From Gnetum montanum (Eukaryota; Streptophyta; Gnetopsida; Gnetales; Gnetaceae), in NCBI GenBank assembly GCA_015680685.1, contig MNCI01034697.1, positions 667,823 to 731,822 on the forward strand: 64,000 bases of DNA. The letters run 5' to 3'. The notes under the pieces were generated by a model. The model was not told where the DNA came from, did not search any database, and saw only the letters and a program-made list of their open reading frames with translations. Numbering within the stretch: the first letter of the stretch is position 1; the number at the start of each line of letters is the position of its first letter. This document shows positions 11,494 through 23,518 of this stretch, piece after piece. The position numbers were made by a program, and so were the translations under genes.

Positions 11494-12529
11494 AATGGCT
11501 CTTATATGAATCCTACGGTTAATATGGTTATCTTACTTTTTTTATCCAGATTCAACAACAAGTCATACCTTATTGCAATGTCATCATATTACGTCACCTC
11601 AAGATTGCCATCATAGCATCAACTCAAGAGAAAATGTAGTTGCATGACTAATCATATTAGATAAAAGGAAACATTTTATGAAGTAAATTTTTATTAATTA
11701 ATGAAATATTATTCTTGGATTATTAGTCAACGATGCACCTTTAGATGTGGGTCACATGTCTTTCTAGTGACATGATAATGGGGTTTGTTTCTAGATTGTG
11801 TTTTCTTTTTATGTTATTATTAGTAGAGTAATTGATGCAATAATGTAAAGAATAGTTAGTCCTAGTTCAAGAGTCAACAAGTCCTCTTAATGTTATAGCA
11901 CTTTCCATCTTTCCTTGGCCCTTCCTCCTTTCATCTAGGTTTGGTAATTATGGAAATTTATTAAAGATTATTAATACAATAAGTACTATATTACATCTAT
12001 GGTAAGGATCTCTCATTAATAAGAGATGGGAGGATGATTGAAATGGTCTTACTGCATATGGTAAATATACACTTTTGATGGATAACATAAAATTAAACTT
12101 TGTAATTACATTATGTCATATTGGTACCATGACAAGCATTAAATCAAATAAAAAGAAAATACTTCTACAGTTTCTAATTAAGGGATTAAAATATACAAGT
12201 AGCTAAGAAGTTAAAAATTACAAAGAATGAAAATATTATCAAGAAATGAAAAAGGTAGAAAAAATGAAAAAAATAGATAAGAAATTAACATGTATTTTTC
12301 TTGGATATAGACATGATGTCAAAGCTTATAGGTGATATAACCTAGAAACTAAAAGGGTTATTTATAGTTGATATCTCATCTTTAGAGAAAAATGTCGATC
12401 TATGATGAAGGAATCTTCAAATGATGTAACTATTGAATATGTACCCATTAAAATTAATAAATTACTAAGAATTTTCCTTCCTTGACAAGGAATATTACCC
12501 TTAGTAAATAGAATGGTGATAGTATAGTA
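11494..12529. other. Intervening DNA, possibly the upstream part of copia element F
   Basis: No domain is readable in either strand. Because copia pol begins to be recognisable at about 12530 on the + strand, this stretch may hold its worn gag and integrase or its 5' LTR, but I cannot show that. Confidence 0.35.
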
Positions 12530-13154
12530 AATAAGGAAGAACCACATGAAGAAGAAGAAAATAGTTTGAGTGAACAACAAAGCAAAGAAAAGTAATTAAG
12601 GCATTCAACATGTATAAGAAGATTATCATCACATCTAGAGGAATATGTATTATTTACTAAAAACAATGAGCCAATAAAAAATGAGATGAGGCATGTTCAT
12701 CTATGCAAAATATAGAATTAAAACAAATAATGGATGTTAAAATATCATCAATTTATAAAAATAAAACTTGTAAATTAGTTGAGCTTTCATTAGGTATAAA
12801 ACCCATTGGAAATAAATGAGTGTTCAAAATAAAATTAAGAAATTAAAATAAAAACAACTTATAGCTAAAGGATATTCAAAAAATCAAGAAATAAAATCAA
12901 CTTATATCTAAAGGATATTAAAAAAGGAATTAATTATGATGAAATCTTCTCTCCAATAGTTAAGTTAACATCCATAAAGACATTACTATCCATCAAAATT
13001 TTTTATGATGTTGAACTTGAACAAATGAATGTGATGTGAAAACAACATTCCTTAATGATGATCTTGAGGAAGAAATGTATATGCTTCAATTTGAAGGATA
13101 TAAAATAAAAGAGAAAGAGCATATAGTGTGTTAATTATTAAAATAATTATAGGA
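12530..13154 (+). pseudogene. Element F: Ty1/copia pol, first part (integrase tail and RT start)
   Basis: The + strand translates, across several frame changes, to the hallmarks of copia pol just before and within RT. An acidic/serine-rich linker is followed by LVELSLGIKPIGNK (12776 onward; the family reads ..LP.GKKPIG.KWV), then INYDEIFSPIVKLTSIKTLL (about 12930-12990; family YDETFSPVVK..SIR.LL) and a worn ELEQMNV (family LEQMDVKTAFLHG). It stops within the RT palm near 13150, where element B starts, and resumes at 26213. Multiple stops make it non-functional. Confidence 0.85.
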
Positions 13155-13715
13155 TGTAACAACAATGTCCCTGACATATTGTTTGGCATCCCAAGAGTCC
13201 CTTAAAGAAGATTTATAATTGGGACACAACTCAAGAGGAATATGCCTCAACAATCAATAGTTTTGAAAGACATGCCAACAAATACTCTATTAGTGTTAGC
13301 ATGTGACATAAGTGATGTTTCAAATACTTCAAACATGTAACACTATTAAAATCTAGATAGCACTCCCTTGATCCACTCACGTGGACATCATAGGGACTAC
13401 CAACTAAACCCTTCAAATTCATCATTATGTGCTGGTAGTTGGTGTCACGCTCTAATGAGCACACAAAACATCCCATAGTATATCCTATGACACATCTAGT
13501 TTACACCCCAATGTAGATTTGAACTATGTAACCCTCCCAAGCAAGGTCTTACTGAGTGGAGTAATGAGGAAGGTCATAGCCTCCTCTTACTAATGCATGG
13601 AACTACCATGTTAATATGGTTTTGAAGACATAAGAAGTGAAGGACTTCTTTCACCCCCATGTCCCCAAATTGTGGGGGAGGTAACAGGCCACCATCAACC
13701 TTGCTACCTCTCTCA
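13155..13715 (-). repeat. 3' LTR of element B
   Basis: It pairs with 25664-26212. Shared text includes CCCAAGAGTCCCT near the start and CTACCTCTCTCA at the end. Polypurine-type sequence follows at 13716-13733, which fixes minus orientation. Confidence 0.9.
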
Positions 13716-14396
13716 CAATCCTCCCCTACTTAAAATAAGCAATGACCTTAGAGCATAGTTTGGGCAATCCATGAGGTGGCTGCGCCAAAATGAATGAGGA
13801 TTCCATCAATTCTGGTGTAGTAAGCTTCATGCTATTTAGAGTCTAATACAACAGGACCTAGGTTCTAGAATGTCCAACTACCAAGCTCTAACACCTTAAA
13901 GATTAATGTTGAACTTGACTATCTTCCTAAGATCTAAACTCATCTTAGCATTCGATACCTAAGTCAAGAATGGTACCATTCAAGACTCGGTATGTCCACC
14001 CTTTTACACCCTACTTGGGATCTAGGACTATAGAAGGGCTCCTAGTGACCTATCATAGTGACATAATAGAACACATCGATCCAAGGGATGTATGAATTCA
14101 AGGCACCCCTTAACTCACTTATAACTAAAGGTCTAAGGGTCTCAAGATTAACATAGTCTCCTCTTTTTATGTGAAACTTAAGCGCCATTGCCTATAGAGT
14201 TCTTCAAAAAACTCCAAACATCCCCTACTTAAGGCAAGGTCTCATAGGAACTCATCCTTGGATCCTATGAGTCACCACATGCCATGTCTCTTTTAGTCTA
14301 TCGAATTCTCATCTTTTTTAAAGGTTTTTTTTTGTTAGGGGAGGGGGNTAGGATATTAATCACTTGCTCCTAAAAAAAGTCTAGGATTAAGTGTTC

Positions 14397-15700
14397 CTAG
14401 GACCTCAAATGTTCCAGTGGTTCCCAACTATCATCTAAGTTTAGATAGTGTTTCCAATGCATGAGAAATGCCACTTTCAATTTAGGATCATGGCCAATGG
14501 TCCAAAAGTTTCTGATGTAGTTTGCTATCTTTCCTTGTATAGATTGTATACAAGGTCGTTCTTGGATCCAAAGGCTTCTTTTACAGTAAGGGAACCCATC
14601 AAGCAATAGCTTCAGCATACTAACATGAAATAATGGATGGAATCTATCCATTTTAATAGGTAGCTAAAGCTTATATGTCATAGGGTTCATTTTATTGATG
14701 ATCCAAAAGGGACTATCATACTACCTCATCAATTTGGATGTAGTTTTCTATTTTAGCTTAAACTAATGAAGGTCCAATTTTAAGAGAACCTAATATCCCA
14801 CCTTGAATTCATGGTGCTAGTGCTTTTAGTTTGCATACTTTTTCATATGTTGCACCACCCTCTCTAGACAATCCCTTGTAATTTTAACATTTTCAGACCA
14901 CACTTTCAAGAACTCATCTACTAATGGATACCATGCCTATAAATAGGAAGAGATAATATGTGGGGTAATGGGTTGCCTTTCCTTTACCAATTCTATGAAG
15001 GAAAACCTAGTAGCTGAAGACCTTTGGACATTGTAACTTAGTTGGGCAATCCCCAATAGAACATGCTAGCTCTTCTAATCACTATGGACATAATGTTAGA
15101 GGTACTTCTTAAGTACATGATTCCCCCATTCTATTTATCTCTCTATTTTCTTATTAAAACTTGTTGATAATTTGAGGATGGTTCCCATCATGTCAAATAA
15201 AGGCACCTGTAAATTGGGGATAACAATCTAATACTATGCTCATAGGTAGCCCAAAATATTAGACCACCCTATCAAAGTAATATGTTATGGTTTTCTTAGC
15301 TAAACATTGGGATGCTTAGGGAATAAATATGAAAAATTTGGAAAATTTTCTCACCACCATAATGATACTACTTAGGCCTTGCACATTTGGTAGGCCTAGG
15401 ATAAAATCCATGGTTCCAATAGCCCATGAGACTAGTATGATTTCTAAAGGAAGTAGGAGTCCACCAAGATGCTTTGTAGAACCTTTGTCCTGCTGGCATA
15501 CCAAACACTTTTGAACATAGGCAATCACATCCCAATACATATTTGGCTAAAAGAAGGTTCTCTTGATTAGGATCAAAGTTCTTTGTTGGCCAGGGTGCTT
15601 AGCCCATTGTGTATCATGACATTCTCAAATAATCTCCTTATGAAGTCCATCCCAATTTGGGACACAGATCTAGTTATCCCAGAACCAAAGAAGTTCATTC
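14397..15700 (-). pseudogene. Integrase and chromodomain of element B
   Basis: Read on the minus strand, the zinc-binding tail CLVCQQDKGS is followed by the core start TMDFILGLPNVQG (first Asp). The rest of the core is badly worn. The C-terminal part at 14397-14651 contains PLFHVSMLK and then FLMHWKHYLNLDDSWEPLEHL. The last stretch matches the chromodomain pattern of chromoviruses (family: YLVKWKGY....TWEP...L), with aromatic positions kept as F, W and W. In this family the chromodomain is thought to steer integration toward heterochromatin. A single ambiguous base (n) at 14348 lies just downstream, in the 3' untranslated part. Confidence 0.85.
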
Positions 15701-15849
15701 CTCATTTTGAAATATGGTGCTCACCTTGTTTCTATCAATTTCATTAGGTTAATGTCTTGAGGGTTCCTTTTCAAACCATCTTGGATTTAGGCTAGTAGCA
15801 CTTCATCACATTGGACATGTGAGGTTTGTGATCTAATAATAGAGAAGAG

Positions 15850-17240
15850 TTGGGAGGTAGGTTAAGGATGGTTACTCAATGCATCCACCATCATGTTCTC
15901 CTTTTTGGGGTAGTAGGTTAGCTACAAATCAAACTTTGAAAACATGATTAACCATCATGCTTGTTTGGGCCTCATCCTAGTTTAATTTAGCAGATAACTT
16001 GTGGAAAAATTATCAATCTTTATATGGACATGACTTCCCAACAAGTAATGCCTCCACGATCTTAAGTAATGGACAATGGCAAAAATTTCTTTCTTATGGA
16101 TAGGCCATCTTTGCTATACCTGATTCAGCTTTTGAGACTCATAAGGAATAGGATGATCCTCTTGTAGCAACATGCCACCAATTCCATCCTCACTAGCATT
16201 AGTATGGACCTGAAAAGGTTTTTAGAAATCTAAGAAAACTAATACAGGATGAGAGGCTAAGGCCTCTTTGATTTTATCAAAGGTTTGCTAATACTTTGAG
16301 TCCCATTGCCATGTGAATTCTTTCTTTTATAGATTTGTAGGTGGAGTAGCAACACCTAAGAAATTTTTGATAAATTTGTAATAAAAGCTAGCTAGCCCCA
16401 TAGACTGTTGAGTCTCATGAACATTAGTAGGAGTGGGCCACTGGCATACAACCTCTACTTTCTTAGGATTTGGCTTAACCTATCCATGCCCCAAGGTATC
16501 CTAAAAATTTTAGCTCTATATAGAAAAATTCACACTTTGCTTTCTTAATGTACAACTGATTTGAACGTAGTTTCTCAAGGACTAGCTATAGGTGGAGAGC
16601 ATGCTTCTCCATGGTCTAACTATATACCAAGATATTGTTGAGATAGAAAACTACAAAGTTATCAAGAAATGACCAAAATATCTCATTCATTAAGGTACAA
16701 AAAGTATTCGGTACATTACATAGCCCAAAGGGCATCACCGTCCATTTATAAAACTTGTATCTGGTCACACATATCGTTTTCTCCTCATCACCCTTTGCAA
16801 TGTAGACATGACAATACCCTTGGAAAAGGTCTAGCTAGGTTAAATAATGTGCCCTTATTAACTAATTAAGTAAGTCAAAGATGAGTGGCATTGAATACTT
16901 GTTCTTAATGGTGTGCTTATTTAACAACTTATAGTCATAATAGAGCCATAGTGTCCCATTCTCCTTGGTAACAAACAACATTGATGCATCATAAGGAGAT
17001 GTTGAGGGATGAATGTACCATTTTAACATTAGACTCTTGAGTTGTTTCTTTAACTCTTCTAATTTTAACCCCGTTAACTGATATGATCTTTGAATAGGTA
17101 GGTCAGCACCTAGTAGCAATTTTATTTTATGATCTATTACCCTCCATGGCAACAGACTAGTAACTCTTATGACATCACATCTCGAAAATGTTCTAACACC
17201 TAAGCTATTCATGAGTCAATGCATGTTTGAGGTCCACTAT
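15850..17240 (-). pseudogene. RT and RNase H of element B, catalytic residues lost
   Basis: The RT N-terminus is open for 116 codons at 16862-17212 (PIQRSYQLTG, LLNKHTIKNKYSMP). The palm motif near 16634-16639 reads YLNNILVYS where the family has YLDDILIYS, so both metal-binding Asp are Asn. RNase H begins VQTNASEDGIGG (family TDAS), again Asp to Asn, while its Glu (KKEIFAIV) and a later Asp remain. Several stops occur between the motifs. With both enzyme centres changed this copy cannot have been competent in its present form. Confidence 0.88.
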
Positions 17241-17599
17241 CCTTAGAAGTATTCCTAGTTTGCATTGCTTGTAGAAATATTCCTATGGGATCCTAGACTA
17301 GGCATTTCATTACCATAGGAGAAACAATTTGGGGGTTGGACCCCTCATCCTTCTTGATCTATGTTCCATGGATTTGAATTATGCAAGATGAGCTCTCATG
17401 TAAAATGAAAATTAGATCTAAATATGGAGTAGTGAAAACTTTGGCCTTGTGTAAGAATTCCTACCTCAATATCACATTGAAGTAATTTACATCTAAAATT
17501 GAGAAATTAAGAGCTCCCTACCATGAGCCCACTTGAATTAAAACACTACTAAAAATATTGATGCATTGAAGGGGTTAGAACTTTGCAAGTTTGTAAGAA

Positions 17600-18049
17600 G
17601 CTTGGATTGGTTCCATTTCTAGTTGCAAGTTCCTTACCACGAATGATACCACATAATTGTGGCTAGCACCATTATCAACTAGGGCACTTATCTATCTCGA
17701 GCTCACAATGATTGGGGCTAATTAGAATTGATGTAAATTATCAGGATTAGCATTTTTGGAGATTTTGGCTCTTGACCTCTGCATAACCATATTAGACAAC
17801 TCCATCATGACAACTAATCTTCGATGTTCCATTGAGGTGCTTTCATTTGTAATTTGAAGGCATGGTTTTGGATGGTACTCAAGAGACATCAACTACTTCC
17901 TTGGAGCATGTCCCTATTTGTTCTTAGCCCTTTTTGAGCCTAAAGGGTAATTTCTTGCTAGGTAATTATAGTAGCATAAGAAGCATTGAATTGGCCTCTT
18001 AAAGGACCCTCCAAAGAATTTTTTTTTTCTTGGTCCAAGTTGCCATTTA
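17600..18049 (-). pseudogene. Zinc knuckle and protease of element B
   Basis: On the minus strand the sequence resumes at 18049 after the C insertion. The knuckle is degraded: CFLCYYNYLARNYP keeps CX2C, but the His and last Cys appear as Tyr, each one transition away. The protease active site is ALVDNGASHNYVV (about 17660-17700), the DSGA[ST]H[NS]F[VI] pattern with Ser changed to Asn but the catalytic Asp kept. The domain continues with a worn VNYFNVILR (family: ..DVILGM.WL). Confidence 0.75.
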
Positions 18050-18054
18050 CTCCC

Positions 18055-18919
18055 TGATGAGTGGCAAGGTACCCCTATACTCAATCATACAAATATGAGC
18101 ATTCACACATGATTTGGTTGAACTCTGTGGATGGGGTAGTTTTGGTATCTAGATAGTTACTCATTGATTGCAGTTTGCTGTCTTCCTACTTGGACTAGTA
18201 TTTTCTTTGCCACGCATGGTTTAGTCCAGAATGAGGTGTATGATGTGGTTTCTAACCTAGTGCTACTCCTAGAGGCAATGAAAAATAACTTTAATTAAGC
18301 TAGGAGGAAAAGGGAGAGAGAATCTAACCTAGCCTAAGTGTGATGAGGATTTGTCCCTTAATCATTCATACACATCTTGGACCTCGTGCATGACTACCAT
18401 TGGGATTACCATGTGCATGGCCTAGGTACACTACTGGGATACCAAGTAGTCACACTTGAATGCTCGTGATTAAGTCATACTCATTCTGCATTTAAGGAGT
18501 TTAGGGTGAAGAGATATTAACTACGAAAGTAATAATTAACAATAATAATTAAATAATTAAACTAAGTGAAAGCTGTAATGGTGAAGTAATCTCAATATTT
18601 ATTTTTGGTCATGTGTGTGTCCAAGTACATCACACTTGAATAATGTTTCCATACAATTACAAGCATGACATTGCGGGCATGCACTTAGGAAAATAGTCTA
18701 ACTCCTATGGAAACAAACTACAAGAGCTTCGCTACAACTTGAACATAAATGCCTAAATGTGTTGAGTGCATGCATATTTATAGTAAAAAAGGAACTCTAC
18801 ATTGATGAGGCCACATCAATGTGTGGAAAGATGCATTGACAGGGTCACGTTGATGTGGTTGTGTTGACGAGGCTTTGTCAATGCGGCCCAGTCGACGCTA
18901 TCCACTAGATGCTTCATCA
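18055..18919 (-). repeat. 3' LTR of element C
   Basis: It pairs with 23519-24342 almost base for base over long runs. The U3 end (plus coordinates 18800-18905) holds many TTGACG/CATCAA-type motifs in place of the GATATC sites of element A. A TATA box on the minus strand (ACTATAAATATGC) lies near 18772-18785. Confidence 0.93.
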
Positions 18920-19014
18920 TATCCCCACGACTGAAAAATAACTCATCCTCGAGTCAAAAAAATGAGAACAAGTGAAATTAATTACATAGTGGATAGGTAT
19001 GGGATTATTGACTA

Positions 19015-19455
19015 CTAGGAATTTACCCACGCTGCAATGTGAAATGAAACAAAATAAAATTGGGACATAAACATAGAGTGTAGAATGCAAAATTGTTGGA
19101 ACTCATGTGGCTCCTCCATGGGCCTCTTTCCCTTGTCTTGTGCTCTAGGTTTTTGGAAGTTGATGTCTCTAAAGGAGTGCCTAGAGCTTTTCCTCTTCAG
19201 TTTGGGGGTCTTGTGCTGTCCATGCTGATGCTCCAATGATTGATGGAGTTAGCACCTCCCATGGACATGATAGTTGTGGGAACATCTGATTGGCCTTGAC
19301 ATACCAAGCCATAAACAGCTGTTATTCCTCCTCATAGGCTTTGGCCCTAACCTCTCCATCTTGTTCTTGGCCAGATTGTGTAGCAGCAAGAGTTCTTGAT
19401 GAATGCTCCATTTGGATGTACCCTGTCCTCTTTGCTGTTCTCTCTTAGGGGCCAT
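19015..19455 (-). pseudogene. Third ORF of element C, shortened
   Basis: On the minus strand an ATG at 19453-19455 starts MAPKREQQRGQ, immediately after TGATTGCAG. The reading continues through one stop into a lysine/arginine-rich stretch (19015-19236, KLKRKSSRHSFRD) and ends about 95 bases before the 3' LTR. The start resembles the MASKRE start of the much longer ORF in element E (61406), and its place between the 3' non-coding region and the 3' LTR is the same. I read it as an internally deleted copy of that ORF. Its function is unknown; position suggests the env-like slot of Athila elements. Confidence 0.6.
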
Positions 19456-21505
19456 CTGCAATCACATGGGACCAATTATTAGTAAGGATATTTATAAAAT
19501 TAGATTAATACCTTACTCCTTACCCTTAATATATTCATTTCTTACTTAATGTAATTTAGGATTAGATATTTTCATGAAAATTCTCCTACAGGTTTTGATA
19601 TTGGGCCCAATTTGATTAGGTGACTCTAAAGAATAATTTTCATGGTCTCGGTGAAGGGATAAAATTAATTGGGAAACATTTTTAGTAGTTTTGAGGTCAC
19701 TTACCCTTAATAATATCCTTTGGGCAATGACCAATTTTGAAAAAACTACTATGTGCAACCTGACATGTACCCTTCCCCCACGACTAAGTGAAACACTCTG
19801 GGTTATGGTGCATAGGAATGTTGGAATTGAAAATGATGATAAAGGGAAAGATAATTGGAGTAATCTAAGTCTTGGAGGGTGTAAGATGATGTGGTGATGT
19901 GCAAAGAGTGTAAGTTACAAAAGTTACACAAGTGGATCCTCCCCAAAGTAGGTTCCTACCTATGATGCCCTTACGTAACCACACCTGAAAAATATCCGTA
20001 GGCACAAAAAGGGTTAAACACAATCCACACTAGTTTCACAAAATACACACATGTAGATACCATCATGATGAGGCATGAATTCTATGCCACACAAGACATA
20101 AGTTATAAGTATTTGGACCGTGAGATGAGATGAATCATAGAAGGGATTGCAGAGATCAGGATGCGAGGCAACTTACCCTAGGCACAATGAATCCAAAGTG
20201 TTGTGTGTGATTAAAGTACCATTAGCCTTTCGCTCCAAGATCAAAACCAAGTCCATACCTCTGATCAGTGACATCACATTGTTTCATCCCAATGACAAAC
20301 AACCATAAGAGCATCATAACAACAAGGTGTACAATCACTTGGCATTTTGCACAAGGGAGGAATGATTCAAATTTGTTTGTGGTGTGTTTTTCTTAGTCTT
20401 TTTTTTTCTGCTTCATTTCTTATTTTTTCCTTTGCTTTTCTTTTTCTCTTCTCTCTCTTCTTCTTTCTTCTTCTCTCTTTTTTCTTCTTATCTTTTTCTT
20501 CTTTTGGCCGCTTTTTGCAGTTTGTCTTTCCCAAAAGTGATTTGGAGAAGCTGCCAACCTTTAGGCATGGGTGCATGTCTTTCTAGTGGAACACCCCAGA
20601 ATAGCATTGAGTTCCTTATAAAGTGTCTTGATCACAACTCTTACTCCCATTTTTCATTAGATCTACAAGGATATTACTACAACCAAGCTACATGATAGCA
20701 CCTACAAATGTCACCAAAGAGAGTCCATAAGTCCCCTTGATGTCACACCCTTGTCATTCTGTCTTAGTTTGTCACTCTTCACTCTGGGCATAATGAGTAC
20801 AAGGTTACTTTAATTTTTCATGATGACAAGAATATCATCGTACCCAGAGTAGAACCTCTTATTAATAGAATGTATGGGTGGATGTTGTGGGCTCACTGTC
20901 CAAATAATTAGTCACCTAAGACTTGATAGCATAGAACAACACCTCAACCAATAAGTCACATGAGTATTTTATTTACCAATGAGATTACCTTCATAAATAA
21001 AATTTTTGAGCATATCCCCCATAACTAATTCTTTACAATATCCCTCAATTATTTAGCTTGTTAGAATGAAGGATATCCCCCATAACTAAACTTTTTGAGC
21101 ATGGCTAGAATTAATAAATAGAAAATGTTGATTCATGCATGTGGGAAATATTGGAGTATGGTCATATCCAAACCACGGGGTGTCTTTTGATGTGGTGGCT
21201 AGAATGTACCCAACTTAGGGTTCACACACTTATTAAAGTTGGCATAGTGGGGCAAATTATAATATTTTGTCATGTGATAAGGAGTTGACCTACTACGGCA
21301 CCCATGACCATAAGATGCTATGCAAGGATCGATATGTCTTCCCACATGGCTATTTTCATTGTGCTACATGGTTGTTGAAGTGTTGATTGGTGGCCCAGAC
21401 AAAGTAATAGAAGGCATTGAGTTCGAGGAGGCAAATGCATCACAACATTGAACTTGTGCTGAGTTGGAGGATGTAGTGGTTTTAGAACCATGATGTCTCT
21501 TTCTA
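19456..21505 (-). other. 3' non-coding region of element C
   Basis: About 2 kb without convincing coding sequence. It shares short blocks with A and E, e.g. CAAGTGGATCCTCCCCAAAG at 19930-19949 (also at 62194 in E) and TGGATGTTGTGGGCTCACTG at 20880-20899 (a close match near 63036 in E). It joins directly to the end of gag at about 21510, where A would have pol. Confidence 0.7.
20385..20515 (-). repeat. Long purine-rich tract on the sense strand of element C
   Basis: About 130 bases almost purely pyrimidine on the plus strand (T, C with few exceptions), hence A/G on the element's coding strand. It makes a Lys/Glu-rich ORF by composition alone. I see no matching tract in element A. Confidence 0.8.
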
Positions 21506-21510
21506 TGGTC

Positions 21511-23381
21511 CTACCTAAAGAAAGGATGCTTTAGACATTGTGGAGGGTTCCCACTACTATTGATAGTAGTAGCACAAGTAACATTCACGGGTTGATGTTG
21601 TGGTGTAAAACCTTCTGGCACAATTGGTGGTGATGTAGAAGGAGGTGAATGATGAGAATATTGAGGGTGAAGAGAAGTGTAAAAACCATGAGGTGGTGAT
21701 CCTGTTGGAGAGGACATGGGCTGATAGTACTCAGGAGAATGATAATGATGTGGTGAAATAGAAGATGTTGACCTAGTCGGGGAAATAGGATGTTGAAAAT
21801 AATAAGCGCTTGGGTTCGAATGGTAGGAAGGGTGTGACCAATCTGATGCTGGCCTCCCCCACAACTAGGGTTTTTGCCACTGCGGTTGAACCTGGTATTT
21901 CTATATGAAATCAGGATGTAACATTCCTCCCCAATGCTCATGTAAATGTGACAAGATTGGACATTGGCCTTTGGGGTGATCATACAAGAAAATATTACAT
22001 TGATACATATGATTGTAGTTGAGTTCTTATCCTTATTCTCTTCAACCCTTCTTTCTGATTGTCTAGTATTATTTTGTCTTGTTTCTTGGTTCATCATGGT
22101 TCTACCTCTAATAGTGTTAGCATATTCTCCACATTTTTTGTGTATCCATTCCGTCATCTTATTGATCTTTGCCTTAATTTCATCTAGTGATTGCAGGATT
22201 GGCAAAGATGATTCCACCTCCTTGAAGTGACTTGATTTCCCCTCTTCATGATCATGGACCCTTCCTAAGTTGAGATTTTGGTCCTATTGAGAACTTTCAA
22301 CATTCTCCCATTTAGCTATTTCTCCTTCTTCTTTTGCTACCTATTAGATAAGCTCTTGGAGTTGGTGGGTCCATAGCTCATATAGTTGACCTAGGGCATA
22401 CATCCCTAGGGTCTCCCTTATTTCATTACAAAGCCCATCCATGATGTGGTACATTAGCCTTTCCTCGGAGAACCCATGGCCTGGGCATTTGTTTAACAAA
22501 GAATAGTATCTTTCTAAGGCCATGTCCAAGGTTTCATGTTGCCCTTGTTTCCATTCTTGGATTTGTCTCCTCAAGGGAGACACTCTGGCATATGTTTGAT
22601 ATTGTTTAGTAAAGAGTTCTACCATTGTTGGCCAACTACGGATTGATTTTAATTTTAAGGATCTATACCACACTTTTTCTTGGCCAACGAGTGTCATAGG
22701 AAACAGCTTAAGTTTTTTCCATCCATTATTGATATTATTCCAGACACAGGCATCATAAAAGGCTTGTATATGGTGTTGCAAATCTGAATCATAGCCTCCT
22801 GCAAACTTGGAAAAGTTGTTTAAATCAAGCCTGGGTAGATGGCTTTCTTTGTGATGCCTATAGGATATTCGAATGACCTCTTGTATAGGCATTAGGCTCT
22901 TAGTGGCTAGCAAGGGTTCATCGTCACTAAGTAGGTTGTGAGTTTGTGAGTTGAGATGATGTTGCCCTTGTTCATGTTGGTGTTCTCAATTTTCTTTATG
23001 AGCTTGATTTTTAGTTCTACGCCGATCCCTTGAAAGATAGTCATTCATGTCACAATCTGACATTGAATGAGTAGAGGAAGAGAAAGAATCATTGCCTTGA
23101 CTTTTGCGAGTTTTCCAATCATCCCCTAACAGATTCTTGTTAGTTATTGAAAAGGTCCTAGGCCTTTCAGGCCTCCTCATTCTATGGGTTATCCCATCCT
23201 TACTAGAGGTGTCAGAGTTGGTTGACAAGAATCCTTGAGTATCGTTGGGATACTCATGAACATATGGAACTCCCACATAAAGTTGAGTACTCCAAACTTT
23301 GTCTTCATCGTATAATTCATTAGTTCTTGGATGAATTGCCTCACTAGTTGTGGCGTTAGCATAGTCTTGTGAGAGAGACAT
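21511..23381 (-). pseudogene. gag: gag of element C, the best-preserved gag of the A family
   Basis: The minus-strand start is MSLSQDYANATTSEAI at 23381, open for 131 codons. The capsid core is at 22344-22913, open for 189 codons (LDLNNFSKFAGGYDSDLQHH; the tail GLCNEIRETLGMY is typical of retrotransposon Gag). A further frame gives the knuckle-like CNIFLYDHPKGQCP near 21950-21990, matching CEICQYNHPKGC of element A. Then comes a proline/serine/histidine-rich tail (21511-21864, PISPTRSTSSISPHHYHS) that aligns with A (PISPRDSTSHVTP). Few stops separate the blocks. Gag is the only protein-coding domain left apart from the short third ORF, so selection or recent origin may have kept it readable. 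Confidence 0.85.
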
Positions 23382-23500
23382 TGTTGTGAGTGGTGTGTGA
23401 CTTAATTGAATTGAATTTAATTTCTTTCCTAAAGGATATATCGTTAATACTCGTTACAAAAATCTTGTATAATATAACTAATCTAAATAACTAACATCGT

Positions 23501-23517
23501 CCCCGGCAATGGCGTCA
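23501..23517 (-). other. Primer binding site of element C, tRNA-Asp type
   Basis: The plus strand reads CCCCGGCAATGGCGTCA, i.e. the 3' end of tRNA-Asp with two transitions. It lies one base inside the 5' LTR (23519) and fixes minus orientation. The change at site position 8 (G to A) is shared with A and D. Confidence 0.88.
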
Positions 23518-23518
23518 A

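Noticed and set aside
11494-12529. 5' LTR and gag of copia element F
   Set aside because: I could not match any block here to 27316-27700 or read copia integrase, so it is not called.
20367-20576. Lys/Glu-rich ORF on the minus strand
   Set aside because: It is a by-product of the purine tract in element C, with no start context or domain.
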